A DNA stretch of 64,000 bases, taken from Campylobacter sp. (lineage in GTDB: Bacteria; Campylobacterota; Campylobacteria; Campylobacterales; Campylobacteraceae). Within the stretch, counting starts at the first letter, position 1; each line of letters starts with the position of its first letter. Below the pieces are notes generated by a model. It searched no databases and was not told the DNA's origin. It saw nothing but the letters and a program-made list of their open reading frames with translations. The stretch covers positions 124,001 through 188,000 of the forward strand of contig NZ_JAHZBQ010000003.1 of assembly GCF_019423325.1 (NCBI RefSeq), written 5' to 3'. Shown here piece by piece: positions 1 through 8,918 of this stretch. The position numbers and the translations under genes are program-made.

Positions 1-97
1 ACTCTGAAATTTTAAAATCCTACCGCATGGCGCACGGAATTAAAAACTCTTTAGATTCCCGCTTGCGCCGTTTGCGATCAAAATATAAAGCAAGAAA

Positions 98-739
98 ATG
101 ATAAGACTAAAAGCAAGATTAAGATTAGCCGCAAGGAAGCTTGAAATCGCCTTTTTTATTAGCCTGATCGCTTATGTTTTGGCAGCTTTGAGCCTATTTA
201 TCGTGCCCGAAGACATCTTGTCCGCTCACGCGGTTTTTAGGGCCTTTATGACGTTTATGGCAGGTTTTTATCCGGCTATAAACGTGGCGCAGACTAAAAC
301 CACCTTTGGCGACGTAGCGGCGTTTCATCTTAGTTATTTATGTTTTTTTATGCTAGTTTGTTTGCTGTTTGCGGGACTTTACGGCGTGGCAAAAGGAGCT
401 ACCGGTAGGCTCGAGGAAAACAAAAACAACGCCCAGGCGCTTTCGCAAGGTATTATTTTGCTTACGCTTATCGTATGCTTTTTGGTATTCGGCGGACTTG
501 ATGATTTTTTCTCGGGTTATAGCGTATGGCACTCTTATCGCCCGACGCGAGAGTTCATAGCACAGGTGAGGCTAGAATTATTTTTATACTATGAAATGAT
601 AGGCTTTGGCATTGCAAATTTTTGCGTGATGATGTCGGCGTATCTTATTATGCAGATTTGTAGGCAGCTATGGGCCTTTGTTTTGCTTAGGGCTCGCCAA
701 ACGGCTGCGTTTTTCGGACGGATATTTAGACAACGCTAG
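98..739 (+). CDS. hypothetical integral membrane protein
   Basis: A 213-residue protein I do not recognise. A basic N-terminus (residues 1-15) leads into a hydrophobic helix at about 16-37, with further hydrophobic segments near 73-96, 115-135 and 163-187, so four transmembrane helices are likely with a basic C-terminal tail. The ATG follows a weak purine-rich stretch (AAGCAAGAAA). It stands alone, with convergent gene remnants downstream. Function cannot be inferred from sequence. Confidence 0.6.
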   Translation: MIRLKARLRLAARKLEIAFFISLIAYVLAALSLFIVPEDILSAHAVFRAFMTFMAGFYPAINVAQTKTTFGDVAAFHLSYLCFFMLVCLLFAGLYGVAKGATGRLEENKNNAQALSQGIILLTLIVCFLVFGGLDDFFSGYSVWHSYRPTREFIAQVRLELFLYYEMIGFGIANFCVMMSAYLIMQICRQLWAFVLLRARQTAAFFGRIFRQR

Positions 740-850
740 CCGACTCGTTAAAGGTTGTTTAAATTTGACCGTACTCGTCGATAAATGAGCGCAAATTTAG
801 CTCAAATTTGACGCGCGAAACGCTAAATTTAAACGGCTAAAACCATAAAT

Positions 851-1509
851 TTAAGCCGCACGGCGTATTTGCTTTAGTTTTATTCTGATAAAATTTGCTT
901 GTAGTAGCGCTTCTTCTTTATTCGGCGAGTTTGTGAGCCGCTCTAGCGCCTCTTTGGCTAGTTTTTCTGATTCGCTTAAATCATTTTTTGCGCTCAAATC
1001 ATCTAGCAGCTTCGCGTTTGCTTTCGCCGCGCTCAGAAACAAAAAGTCAAAACATACACAAAATACGAGCAAAATCTGCGCGCACGGGACGTAAATGCTA
1101 AAAATATCCCTTGAAATTATCGCCGTAATAAGCCCGCAAAGCAGCTCTAAAAGCGCCAAGCGAAACGAAAAAACGTAAAAATATCGCTCCTCTAGCCTTG
1201 CAATCAGCGAAAATCCAAAAAGTAGCGCATCTAAAAGCAACCCGGAAGCCGGCCCGCCGAAAATATTTGCCGAGGTGCTCCAAGTAAAATTAAAAATGAT
1301 ATTTTGCGAAACCAACGCGATATAAAGCGATAAAATGCACGCGGGCGCGAACATGACGAGGCTAAATTTGGGATCTTGCAAGCAAAGGCGCGCTGCAAAT
1401 TTGATAAAAGCATAAATTTCGCCAAAACGCCCAAAGCAAAGTAACCTACAGCCGTCAAAAACAGCGTACAAGCGCAGTAAAATATAATCGTAAAAGTCGT
1501 TTCGCCCAA
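851..1509 (-). pseudogene. membrane protein gene split by a probable frameshift
   Basis: Two overlapping frames seem to make up one gene. A frame starting at a TTG at 1509, preceded by AGGGA, encodes a convincing first membrane helix (FTIIFYCACTLFLTAVGYFA) but then degenerates. The frame 851-1471 encodes the rest: membrane segments, then a charged C-terminal region (residues about 155-206) with Asp/Glu/Lys-rich helices. Its own N-terminus (a TTG start without a good ribosome site) is unconvincing. Switching frame at about 1420-1440 would give one protein of roughly 218 residues. I do not recognise the family. Sequencing error, true mutation or a real start in the second frame remain possible. 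Confidence 0.5.
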
Positions 1510-1690
1510 ATTTGATCCCTTTTGTTTTAAATTTTAGAGTTTTTGTCGTTTAATTGGGCTTAATAAATCCAGCTTCGCAGTATTAACTCCTGCTCAAATT
1601 TAACTAGCTCGCAGCCGCGCTCAAACTCCCAAATTTAACCCCAGCTTAAGCATAAGCTTATATACTTTGGCTTTAAATTTAAGGCGGCAA

Positions 1691-2590
1691 ATGAGATCTC
1701 AGAGCGAATTTTTTGGCGTTTTCATCACCCTTCTTGGCGGCGTATTATGGGGCTTTAGCGGCGTTTGCGGGCAGTATCTGTTCACGCAAAAAGGCGTTAG
1801 CGCCGACTGGCTCGTACCCTACCGCTTGAGCCTTGCCGGGCTTGCGATGGTGGCGTACTATTTAGCGCGTTCGCCGCGCACAGCCCTCGCTCCGCTAAAA
1901 GATCGCGCGCTATTGCCGCAGCTGCTCATCTATGCGTTTTTTGGGCTCATGATGACGCAATATGCGTATTTTTACAGCATTGAGCTCTCAAACGCCGCCG
2001 TCGCGACCGTGATCCAGTACTCCGCGCCCGCGCTCATCCTCGCCGTCGTTTGCTTTTTACAGCGGCGTGCGCCTAAAAAGGTCGAACTCATCGCCCTCAT
2101 TTTGGCGGTACTGGGCGTCGTGCTGCTCGCCACTCACGGCGATCTGGGTTCGCTCGTTATCAGCGCGGAGGCGCTGGTTTGGTGCCTGATTAGCGCGCTT
2201 GGCGTCGTGATCTACAGCCTCATCCCAACGAAGCTAAATCAAAAATACCCCATTGCGCTAAATTTAGGCTGGGGCATGGTCATCGGCAGCGGCGCGCTTG
2301 CGCTTTACACGCGGGTTTGGCAGCTAGGTGGCGTGAGCGACGCGCAGGGCTTTGCGGCGCTTGCTGCGGTGGTGATCCTGGGCACGATATGCGCGTTTAG
2401 CTTTTACATGACGGGGCTAAAGATAATAGGCGCGAGCAGGGCGAGCATGATAGCGTGCATCGAGCCAGTGAGCGCGGCGGCGTTTGCCTATTTTTGGCTG
2501 GGGACGGAGTTCGTATTTCTTGATTTTGCGGGCTTTACGCTCATTGTCTCGTGCATATTTTTGCTAGCCAAAGATAGGAAAAAGGCGTAA
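1691..2590 (+). CDS. EamA/DMT-family transporter (10 TM exporter)
   Basis: A 299-residue drug/metabolite-transporter protein with the duplicated five-helix EamA layout. The N-terminal repeat begins with a LLGGVLWGFSGV segment and the second half ends with an IEPVSAAAFAYFWLGTE segment, both typical of the family. The substrate is not predictable; relatives export amino acids or metabolites across the inner membrane. I chose the ATG at 1691 because AAGG lies 8 bases upstream; an upstream TTG at 1667 would add eight residues. The next gene follows after 13 bases and is probably co-transcribed. Confidence 0.8.
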   Translation: MRSQSEFFGVFITLLGGVLWGFSGVCGQYLFTQKGVSADWLVPYRLSLAGLAMVAYYLARSPRTALAPLKDRALLPQLLIYAFFGLMMTQYAYFYSIELSNAAVATVIQYSAPALILAVVCFLQRRAPKKVELIALILAVLGVVLLATHGDLGSLVISAEALVWCLISALGVVIYSLIPTKLNQKYPIALNLGWGMVIGSGALALYTRVWQLGGVSDAQGFAALAAVVILGTICAFSFYMTGLKIIGASRASMIACIEPVSAAAFAYFWLGTEFVFLDFAGFTLIVSCIFLLAKDRKKA

Positions 2591-2603
2591 ATTTGGAGGA
2601 GAA

Positions 2604-3026
2604 ATGATCTATTTGGCGCAGACCGATACGACGGCGGGATTTTTGAGCAAGGATTTTCGCGAGATAAACGCGCTCAAAGGCCGAGCGGCGGACAAGCCCT
2701 GCCTCATAACGACGGCAAAGCTTAGCGAGCTAAAAAATCTCGCTCGCGTGCCCGCTAAATTTAAAAATTTAGTGCGCCGCGCGAGAAAAACGACGTTTTT
2801 ATATCCGAACGCCAAGGCCGTGCGTGTCGTGAAAGAGTGCGCTCACGAGGAGTTTTTGAGGCAATTTGACTGGCTTTACTCCAGCAGCGCAAATTTAAAC
2901 GGACAAAACTTCGACGAAGCCTGGGCGAAAGCGGCGGCGGACGAGGTCGTGGATAAAAATTTCAGTCAAAACGCAAGCTCGAAAATTTATAAAATTTCAA
3001 AAACTAAAATTTTGCGGATTAGATAG
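2604..3026 (+). CDS. Sua5/YciO/YrdC family protein (short form)
   Basis: A 140-residue protein with the Sua5/YrdC signature: TDTTAGF near the N-terminus, a KGRAADKPCLI segment matching the KxR..KP motif, and SSSANLNG matching the conserved STSAN box. The family makes the threonylcarbamoyl-AMP intermediate for t6A in ANN-decoding tRNAs. It is shorter than typical TsaC (about 190 residues), as in other Campylobacter as far as I recall. Whether this copy does the essential t6A job is uncertain. A good GGAGG site precedes the ATG. Confidence 0.75.
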   Translation: MIYLAQTDTTAGFLSKDFREINALKGRAADKPCLITTAKLSELKNLARVPAKFKNLVRRARKTTFLYPNAKAVRVVKECAHEEFLRQFDWLYSSSANLNGQNFDEAWAKAAADEVVDKNFSQNASSKIYKISKTKILRIR

Positions 3027-3257
3027 AGCTGCCGATTAAAATTTACGCGCGCAAAGAGTGCTCAAAAAGAGGCGCAGTAGCTTATAAATTTAAGCGACTG
3101 TGTAAATTTAAATGGCTCTTATAAATTTCACCGAACCGTAAAATTTCGTCACATATAAACCGCACAATACCATCTGTAATTTTAAAAAATTGCGAAAAGA
3201 TCACGGCAAACTCACAGAAAAATCATATAAAAAGCTGTAAATCCCCTCCCCACTGCC

Positions 3258-3675
3258 TTCAAGTAATAAAATTCCTGCCGTTCTCGAAGCTGAAAATTTC
3301 ACTACTGCTAGCTTTAAATGAAATTCTATCGCCATATACTCAATCAAAATTTTAACTCGGGCGAGCTAAGATTATCGCTATAAATTCTTGCATCCCAAGT
3401 ATTCTTGATTAAAATTTTAGAGATCGGGCATTGCCGCCGGTTTTTATCCGAGCCGCTATGCGCCGTTTTGATCGAAGCTACGACGACGCCGCTTTTGCCT
3501 TTGATTAAAATTTGATCTTTTAAAAAAGCTCCTCTGGCGCCGCTAAAATCAAAATTTCGCCGCTGCGTCAATAGTTTTAATAAAATTCAGCCACTACTGC
3601 TACCGATAGTTTCAATTAAAATTTTATCGCCGCTGCTGCAAGTAGTTTGCGATCAAAATTCTATCATCGCTGATT
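3258..3675. repeat. degenerate tandem repeat, units of about 25-37 bp
   Basis: Units alternate a GC-rich half (CGCCGCTGCTGC-like) with an AT-rich half (ATTAAAATTTTA-like). The clearest run is 3558-3665: three successive units of about 31-37 bases, each ending in AATAAAATTCA, AATTAAAATTTTA or GATCAAAATTCTA and restarting with CCGCTGC or CCACTACTGC. A second cluster lies at 3258-3360. Copies are diverged and spacing is irregular, so it is not a CRISPR array. Confidence 0.55.
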
Positions 3676-4052
3676 GTATATCAAAAGTCCCGCCACCGCT
3701 GCCTCACCGCCACCTCCGCCACTGCCGCCCTATCTCCACCACTGCCGCCGCAGCAAGCGCCGCAAAGTCGCCCGCGTCGCTCACGCCCCCAAGCTGCCAA
3801 ACCTGCGTGTAAAGTGCAAGCGCACCGCCTCCCATTACTGCACCACGACGGCAGATCCGCGATAAAATTTCCGCCGCCGCGCAACGTGAGTCAAGCCAAA
3901 CGCTGCAAATTTTAAAATTTAAACCGCCTCTCGCCGCGCGGCACCGATAAATTCCAACCGATAAATTCCGCTAGCCAGTCCATCATTTCCGCATAAATCA
4001 TAAATTTTCATGAATTTAACGCCGCCATTCTTGCTTTATATTAAAATTTCGC

Positions 4053-4058
4053 TAAAAT
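4053..4058 (+). promoter_or_regulatory. predicted -10 box (TAAAAT) for permease gene
   Basis: A TAAAAT hexamer in the context TTTCGCTAAAATTACC resembles the AT-rich Campylobacter sigma-70 -10 element. It lies about 80 bases before the permease start. It is the best match in the upstream region. Confidence 0.35.
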
Positions 4059-4138
4059 TACCGCATTAAATTTGAGGCGCAAACGGAGCTTAAGCTTAAA
4101 CCGCTTGCGGGCAAATTAAATCCATTCAAGGAGCTTTT

Positions 4139-5515
4139 ATGAGCGGTGTTGCGTTAATCATCTGCTTCGCCATAGCAGTCGTCGTGATGATTTTTTTGAT
4201 CTCCAAAGCAGGCGTTCACCCGTTTTTGGCGCTAATGCTTATCTCCCTGGCGCTCGCAATCGTCGCGGGCATACCGCTAGCCAAGATCCCCGCGATTATC
4301 GGCGACGGATTCAGCGGCACGTTTAAGAGTATCGGTATCGTCATAATCTTCGGCGCGCTCATCGGCACCGTGCTTGAAAAGACCGGCGCGGCGCTCAAAC
4401 TCGCCGATATGGTCGTAAACGTAGTCGGGCAAAAGCGTCCCGAGCTTGCGATGCTCATAATGGGCTGGATCGTAGGTATCCCCGTATTTTGCGACAGCGG
4501 CTTCGTCGTTTTAAACCCAATCCGAGAAGCGATCAGCAAAAAAATCGGCGAAAATCCGGTCGCTCTTGCAGTAGCGCTCTCCGGCGGACTTTACGCCTCG
4601 CACGTATTCATCCCGCCGACTCCGGGACCGATCGCCGCAGCAGGCGCCGTAGGTCTAGGCGGCAATCTGCTGCTCGTAATCGCAATGGGCGCGGTAGTCT
4701 CCTTGCCGGTGCTGATCGCTACATACTTTTTTTCCAAAAAAGTCGCCAAGAGCGTGCATATAAGCGAGGCTGAAGCCAATGAAGTCATCGCCAAAAGCTA
4801 CGACGATCTGCTTAAACAATACGGCAAATTGCCGGGCGGATTTTTAAGCTTAGCCCCTATTTTGGTGCCGATCCTATTTATGGCGCTGGGTTCCGTCGCC
4901 AAGATCCTAAAAGTAGGCGGGTTTGCAGGCGAAATTTCGCAATTTTTAGGAAATCCTATCATCGCGCTAGCCTTGGGCGTAGTTTTTGCGGTATTTTTGC
5001 TCGCACAAACCGGCAAACTAGGCGAATTTAGCGAGATCACCAACGAATCCTTAAAAATCGTAGGCCCGATCCTCTTCATCACCGCAGCGGGCGGAGTGCT
5101 AGGCAAGGTCATCACCGACGCCGGCTTCGTAACCTACATCAAGGATAATGCGACCGCGATTAAAGCCGCGGGTATTTTCTTCCCGTTCTTAATCTCAGCC
5201 GTCTTAAAAACCGCACAAGGAAGCTCCACCGTGGCGATCATCACTACAGCTTCGATTATGGGCGCATTTAACGCAGACGGCTCGCTGATGCAGGTACTGG
5301 GCTTCACCTCCGAAATGTCCGGCGCGCTTGTGGTAATGGCGATCGCAGCGGGCGCGATGACCGTTTCGCACGCTAACGACAGCTACTTCTGGGTCGTTAC
5401 GAATTTCAGCAAGATGAATCCGCAGCAAGGCTACCGCACACAGACCATGCTAACCCTAATTATGGGCATTACGGGTATGATCAGCGTGTGGATTTTGTCG
5501 CTGTTTTTGATATAG
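4139..5515 (+). CDS. GntP-family permease, probable D-glycerate/gluconate transporter
   Basis: A 458-residue, strongly hydrophobic protein of the gluconate:H+ symporter (GntP) family, with about 12 helices. The N-terminal segment GVHPFLALMLISLALAIVAG and the central PVFCDSGFVVLNP and HVFIPPTPGPIAAA motifs are diagnostic of the family. Members import sugar acids such as gluconate or glycerate across the inner membrane. A glycerate kinase lies next downstream on the same strand, so D-glycerate is the most likely substrate (inference from context). An AAGGAG site precedes the ATG. Confidence 0.85.
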   Translation: MSGVALIICFAIAVVVMIFLISKAGVHPFLALMLISLALAIVAGIPLAKIPAIIGDGFSGTFKSIGIVIIFGALIGTVLEKTGAALKLADMVVNVVGQKRPELAMLIMGWIVGIPVFCDSGFVVLNPIREAISKKIGENPVALAVALSGGLYASHVFIPPTPGPIAAAGAVGLGGNLLLVIAMGAVVSLPVLIATYFFSKKVAKSVHISEAEANEVIAKSYDDLLKQYGKLPGGFLSLAPILVPILFMALGSVAKILKVGGFAGEISQFLGNPIIALALGVVFAVFLLAQTGKLGEFSEITNESLKIVGPILFITAAGGVLGKVITDAGFVTYIKDNATAIKAAGIFFPFLISAVLKTAQGSSTVAIITTASIMGAFNADGSLMQVLGFTSEMSGALVVMAIAAGAMTVSHANDSYFWVVTNFSKMNPQQGYRTQTMLTLIMGITGMISVWILSLFLI

Positions 5516-5577
5516 GCTAGCTTATTCTAGCCGCTACTGCGCTAAATCAGTGCGGAGCGCTACGGGCATCTACCAGC

Positions 5578-5617
5578 GGCTAGCTACATAAAATTCTTTA
5601 AATTTACGTAGCTAGCC
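5578..5617. terminator. strong inverted repeat after the permease gene
   Basis: GGCTAGCTAC (5578-5587) pairs perfectly with GTAGCTAGCC (5608-5617) across a 20-base AT-rich loop. No long T-run follows, so it may be a terminator or an mRNA-stabilising hairpin for the upstream permease gene. Confidence 0.5.
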
Positions 5618-5690
5618 CGCGTCGCGCAAATGCCTTAGTATTAAAATTTCGCTTAACATAGTTTTAAATTTACACACAAAGCCTCAAGGA

Positions 5691-5893
5691 GCGAAATTTT
5701 AAAATTCTATCGCTACGGAATTTTAAAATTTAGCCGAAATTCTATGGCTTACAGAATTCTAAAATTCCACGACATGAAATTTTAGAATTTGCCCCATAAA
5801 TTTGGCAACGAGATTTTAAAATTCTACTCTTGCTTCAGTCTTGTCATCGTAAATTTAGCCTACGCGCTGTAAAATTCCAAAATTTTAAAATAC
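5691..5893. repeat. array of AATTTTAAAATT-type palindromes
   Basis: The gap between the permease and the kinase (5516-5909) is filled with near-palindromic words, GAAATTTTAAAATTC, GGAATTTTAAAATTT, GAATTCTAAAATTCC, GAAATTTTAGAATTT and GAGATTTTAAAATTC, about 20-35 bases apart and separated by short GC-rich pieces. No gene is visible. The same words occur in other gaps of the window. Confidence 0.55.
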
Positions 5894-5909
5894 CAGCTAA
5901 AGGAAAAAT

Positions 5910-7046
5910 ATGAAAGTTTTAGTCGCGATCGACTCGTTTAAGGGCTCGCTTAGCTCGCTTGAGGCGGGCAACGCCGTAAAATCAGGCATCGAAAAGCTAG
6001 GCTGCGAGGTGCTCGTCAAACCTATCGCAGATGGCGGCGAAGGCAGCGTTGAAGCCCTTGCCGACGCGCTAAAAGCTAGGTTCATGGACGTCATCGTAGC
6101 AAACCCGTTAGGCGAAAAAACGCCCGCGCGCTACGCCTTAAAAGGCGAGCTAGGCATCTTAGAAATGGCGTCCGCATCGGGTCTGCCGCTCATCGAAAAA
6201 TCGCGCCGCAACCCGCTAAAAACGAGCACTTATGGCTTTGGCGAGATGATAGCGCATGCGATCGCACACGGCGCGCGAAAGTTTATCATCGGCATCGGCG
6301 GAAGTGCTACGAATGACGCGGGCATGGGGATGCTGCGCGCGCTCGGCTTTAAATTTAAAGATGCAAATGGCGCAGAGCTTGCGGGAGCGGGCGAGGATCT
6401 GATTAAACTCGCCACGATAGATTGCACTTCGGTGCTACCACATCTTAAAGAGTGTGAGTTTCTCATCGCCTGCGACGTGGATAATCCGCTCTTCGGCGAA
6501 AACGGCGCGGCATATATTTACGCTCCGCAAAAGGGCGCGGATGCGGCGATGGTAAAGCAGCTCGATGCGGGACTTATAAATTTTGCAAGCATCGTAAGCA
6601 AACATCTTGGACGCGAGCTTTGGAATAGTCCCGGGGCAGGAGCTGCCGGCGGGCTAGGCTTTGGCTTCGTGAGCTTTCTAAACGCGACGCTTAAGCCTGG
6701 CATCGACATCATCACCGAAGAGATCGGGCTAGATCGCGATATGAAAGGCGTCGAGCTCGTCATCACAGGCGAAGGAAGGCTCGATTTTCAAAGCTCGATG
6801 GGTAAAACCCCTTGCGGTGTCGCAAAGATTGCTGCTTCTTACGGCGTGCCCGTAATCGCGCTGGCAGGCGGCATATCGCCCTGTGCCGGCGGCTGTAATG
6901 AGCGAGGCATAGGCGCATTTTTTTGCATCCTAAACGAACCGATGAGCCTTGAGCGCGCGATGGAAAAAGAGACCGCAACACAAAATTTAGCCCGCGTCGC
7001 CGAACAAGCAGTGAGATTGTTTATGCTCGGACGCGGCGCCAAATAG
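5910..7046 (+). CDS. glycerate kinase (GlxK/GarK family)
   Basis: A 378-residue protein matching bacterial glycerate 2-kinases over the full usual length. Key stretches are the N-terminal MKVLVAIDSFKGSLSS, the PIADGGEGS motif near residue 45, GIGGSATNDAGMGMLRALG at about 130-148 and VITGEGRLDFQS near 285. The enzyme phosphorylates D-glycerate with ATP to 2-phosphoglycerate (GarK/GlxK type), feeding lower glycolysis. The GntP-type permease upstream suggests a two-gene glycerate uptake and use module. A weak AAAGG precedes the ATG. The 394-base gap makes a separate promoter possible. Confidence 0.9.
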   Translation: MKVLVAIDSFKGSLSSLEAGNAVKSGIEKLGCEVLVKPIADGGEGSVEALADALKARFMDVIVANPLGEKTPARYALKGELGILEMASASGLPLIEKSRRNPLKTSTYGFGEMIAHAIAHGARKFIIGIGGSATNDAGMGMLRALGFKFKDANGAELAGAGEDLIKLATIDCTSVLPHLKECEFLIACDVDNPLFGENGAAYIYAPQKGADAAMVKQLDAGLINFASIVSKHLGRELWNSPGAGAAGGLGFGFVSFLNATLKPGIDIITEEIGLDRDMKGVELVITGEGRLDFQSSMGKTPCGVAKIAASYGVPVIALAGGISPCAGGCNERGIGAFFCILNEPMSLERAMEKETATQNLARVAEQAVRLFMLGRGAK

Positions 7047-8918
7047 GGCTTTTGGACTGAAATTTAAAGCACAGGCGCTAAAATTAGCAGCGAGCACGGT
7101 ATGTATGCGTGACAGGTGCGGTTGCGAAATAAGGCGGCGGCGGCTCGCAACATAATAATCACGACAAAGTGTGGCAGGCGGCGAGCACAGCGAAGAAGCG
7201 AAAATTTTATGTAGGATAGATTTGCGTGCTTTAAAGGTACGGCTTGATCTTGACGCAGATGGGGTGACGCGCAGCTTACAAGGCACAAAAATATACGCGA
7301 AGAAGCAGGCGAGAGCCTACAACGATGGACGTTGGTAAAGCGGCGGCTTGCGGCAAGAGGATACGGGCTATCACATGCATGCGCGGCAAGCGAATACTGC
7401 GCGCGTCTCGCGGCGAGCGGCAAAATTTCATCCACCACAGACCATGGTAGGCAGATAAAATTTTGCATTAAAACGGAGCTTTTCCGAAATTCTAGCGCGT
7501 TTGAAATACGGAGTGATCGGATGAAAGGTAAGACAGTGGACGGCTCGACGGTGAAATAGCGGCGTGAAATTTTCGGCGCAAAATTACACTTTACTGCGCG
7601 AGCATATACGCTAGGAATGATTTAAAACTCATTTTCCAATCAAGCGGCTCGCGAACCCTCGCAACACATAACCTCAAGACATGACTAAAACAGATAGAAT
7701 TTTAAAATTTAACCGCCATATTCGCAGCCTATGGAATTTGCAACGTAAATTTAAAAGCAGCGCCGCGCTTAATGAAATTTTGTTTAAATTTTAGCTCACG
7801 ATATGCCCTTTTTGAGGCGGAAAAGACCGCTCAATCGCAAAATAACGCTTCTTGCAAAGATGGCGGCGGCACATTACTCCGCTCGCTCGCAAAGCCCGTC
7901 AAGCCCTCCGATGACGCTTTGATGAGAGGCGGGCTGCGTCTGCGCAAATTCGTATTATTGGGATCGCAGATTTGCTTATCGCTAAATTTAGTGCATATGC
8001 GGTCGCCGTACGCCGCTATGGTAAGAGTGGGCTTGCGTTTAAATTTGCTCCGATCGCGCTGTGTTTTGCGATAAAAATTTATGAAATTCCATTTTCGGTC
8101 GGCGCCGCAAAATTTTATAAAGCTCCATTTTAAAATTTTCAGCACGGGCACGTACCGATCAGGTCGTCAAGCTAAAATCAAATCTTAAAATTCTAAGCGA
8201 CGAATGCGGAAAACCCTCGCGCCTAGCGTATCTGCGGCGGCGACACGGGCACGCTAAATTTATCGCTTTTAGGACGCAAAAGACGCGCAGACGCGGGCAA
8301 AATTTATTGATTTTAGAGTTTAAAGCATCGAATTCGCGCGCCTAGGCTAAATTTTAAAATTTAAAGCGCGCGACGCTTCGGGCGCATCCACGCGACTACA
8401 AGCGCTCATAAAATTCGCCCGAAGCAAGGTTGTAAAACCGCGGACGGGCACAAAATTTATCACCGCAAAAATCAAAGCCGCGAAAGCAAAAAGGCTTCAC
8501 GAGCGCTCGCTGCCGCATCCGCCCGAGTAAATTAAAATCGCATGATCCGCCTAGCCGGCATACGTAGAGGGCGCCGCTGCGGGCATTTGCACTTAAATCC
8601 GGTGCGATCGCAATGCGATTTAAAACTGCGCCTGCTTAAATTCGCGCCGTTTCGGTTCGCTCGCAATCACATCTTGCCGCAGTAGCGCTTTAAATTTGCA
8701 CCGGCGCGATTATGCGCATTCAATCGCTACGGCAAGGGTAAAATTTCAAAATCTAGGTCCATACGCGCCGATTTTCGCCGCCCAAAATCGCTCGGATCGA
8801 ATTTACGCTACCGCAATCCGCGCAGATTAAAGCGCCGCCGCTTAAAAGCGCAAATTTTATCCTTCAAACGGCGGCGCGAAATTTCACTAAAATTTCATCT
8901 CTTAATTCGGCGCGCGAT
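7047..8918. other. 1.9-kb region without credible genes
   Basis: No frame here has a convincing protein: open frames are short, overlap on opposite strands, and lack ribosome sites or recognisable motifs. The DNA is a mixture of GC-rich words (GCGGCGAGC, CGGCGGC) and AAAATTT words. It could be a decayed gene region; I see no insertion-sequence ends, tRNA or clear structured RNA. Confidence 0.5.
8832..8877 (-). terminator. GC-rich inverted repeat downstream of dnaQ-like gene
   Basis: GCGCCGCCG (8832-8840) and CGGCGGCGC (8869-8877) are perfect complements with a 28-base spacer. On the minus strand the stem is followed by TTTAATC, a weak T-run. It could end transcription of the rpe/dnaQ pair. 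Confidence 0.4.

Larger units (their letters stand above)
3027..4138. other. long intergenic region with degenerate repeats
   Basis: About 1.1 kb without a credible gene. The left and centre carry degenerate repeats (listed separately); 3690-3900 is GC-rich with CCGCCACTG-type triplet wording that produces overlapping proline- or arginine-rich frames on both strands, which I take as low complexity rather than coding. The right end holds the promoter of the permease gene. Confidence 0.6.

Noticed and set aside
3258..3675. Possible CRISPR array
   Set aside because: Repeat copies are divergent, spacers irregular and no cas genes nearby.
3674..3884. Overlapping open frames on both strands in GC-rich DNA
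   Set aside because: Low-complexity proline/arginine translations with no ribosome site or motif; fits repeat wording rather than genes.
7064..8151. Several 75-134-codon frames on both strands
   Set aside because: They overlap each other, have no recognisable motifs or ribosome sites and unusual composition; treated as chance.
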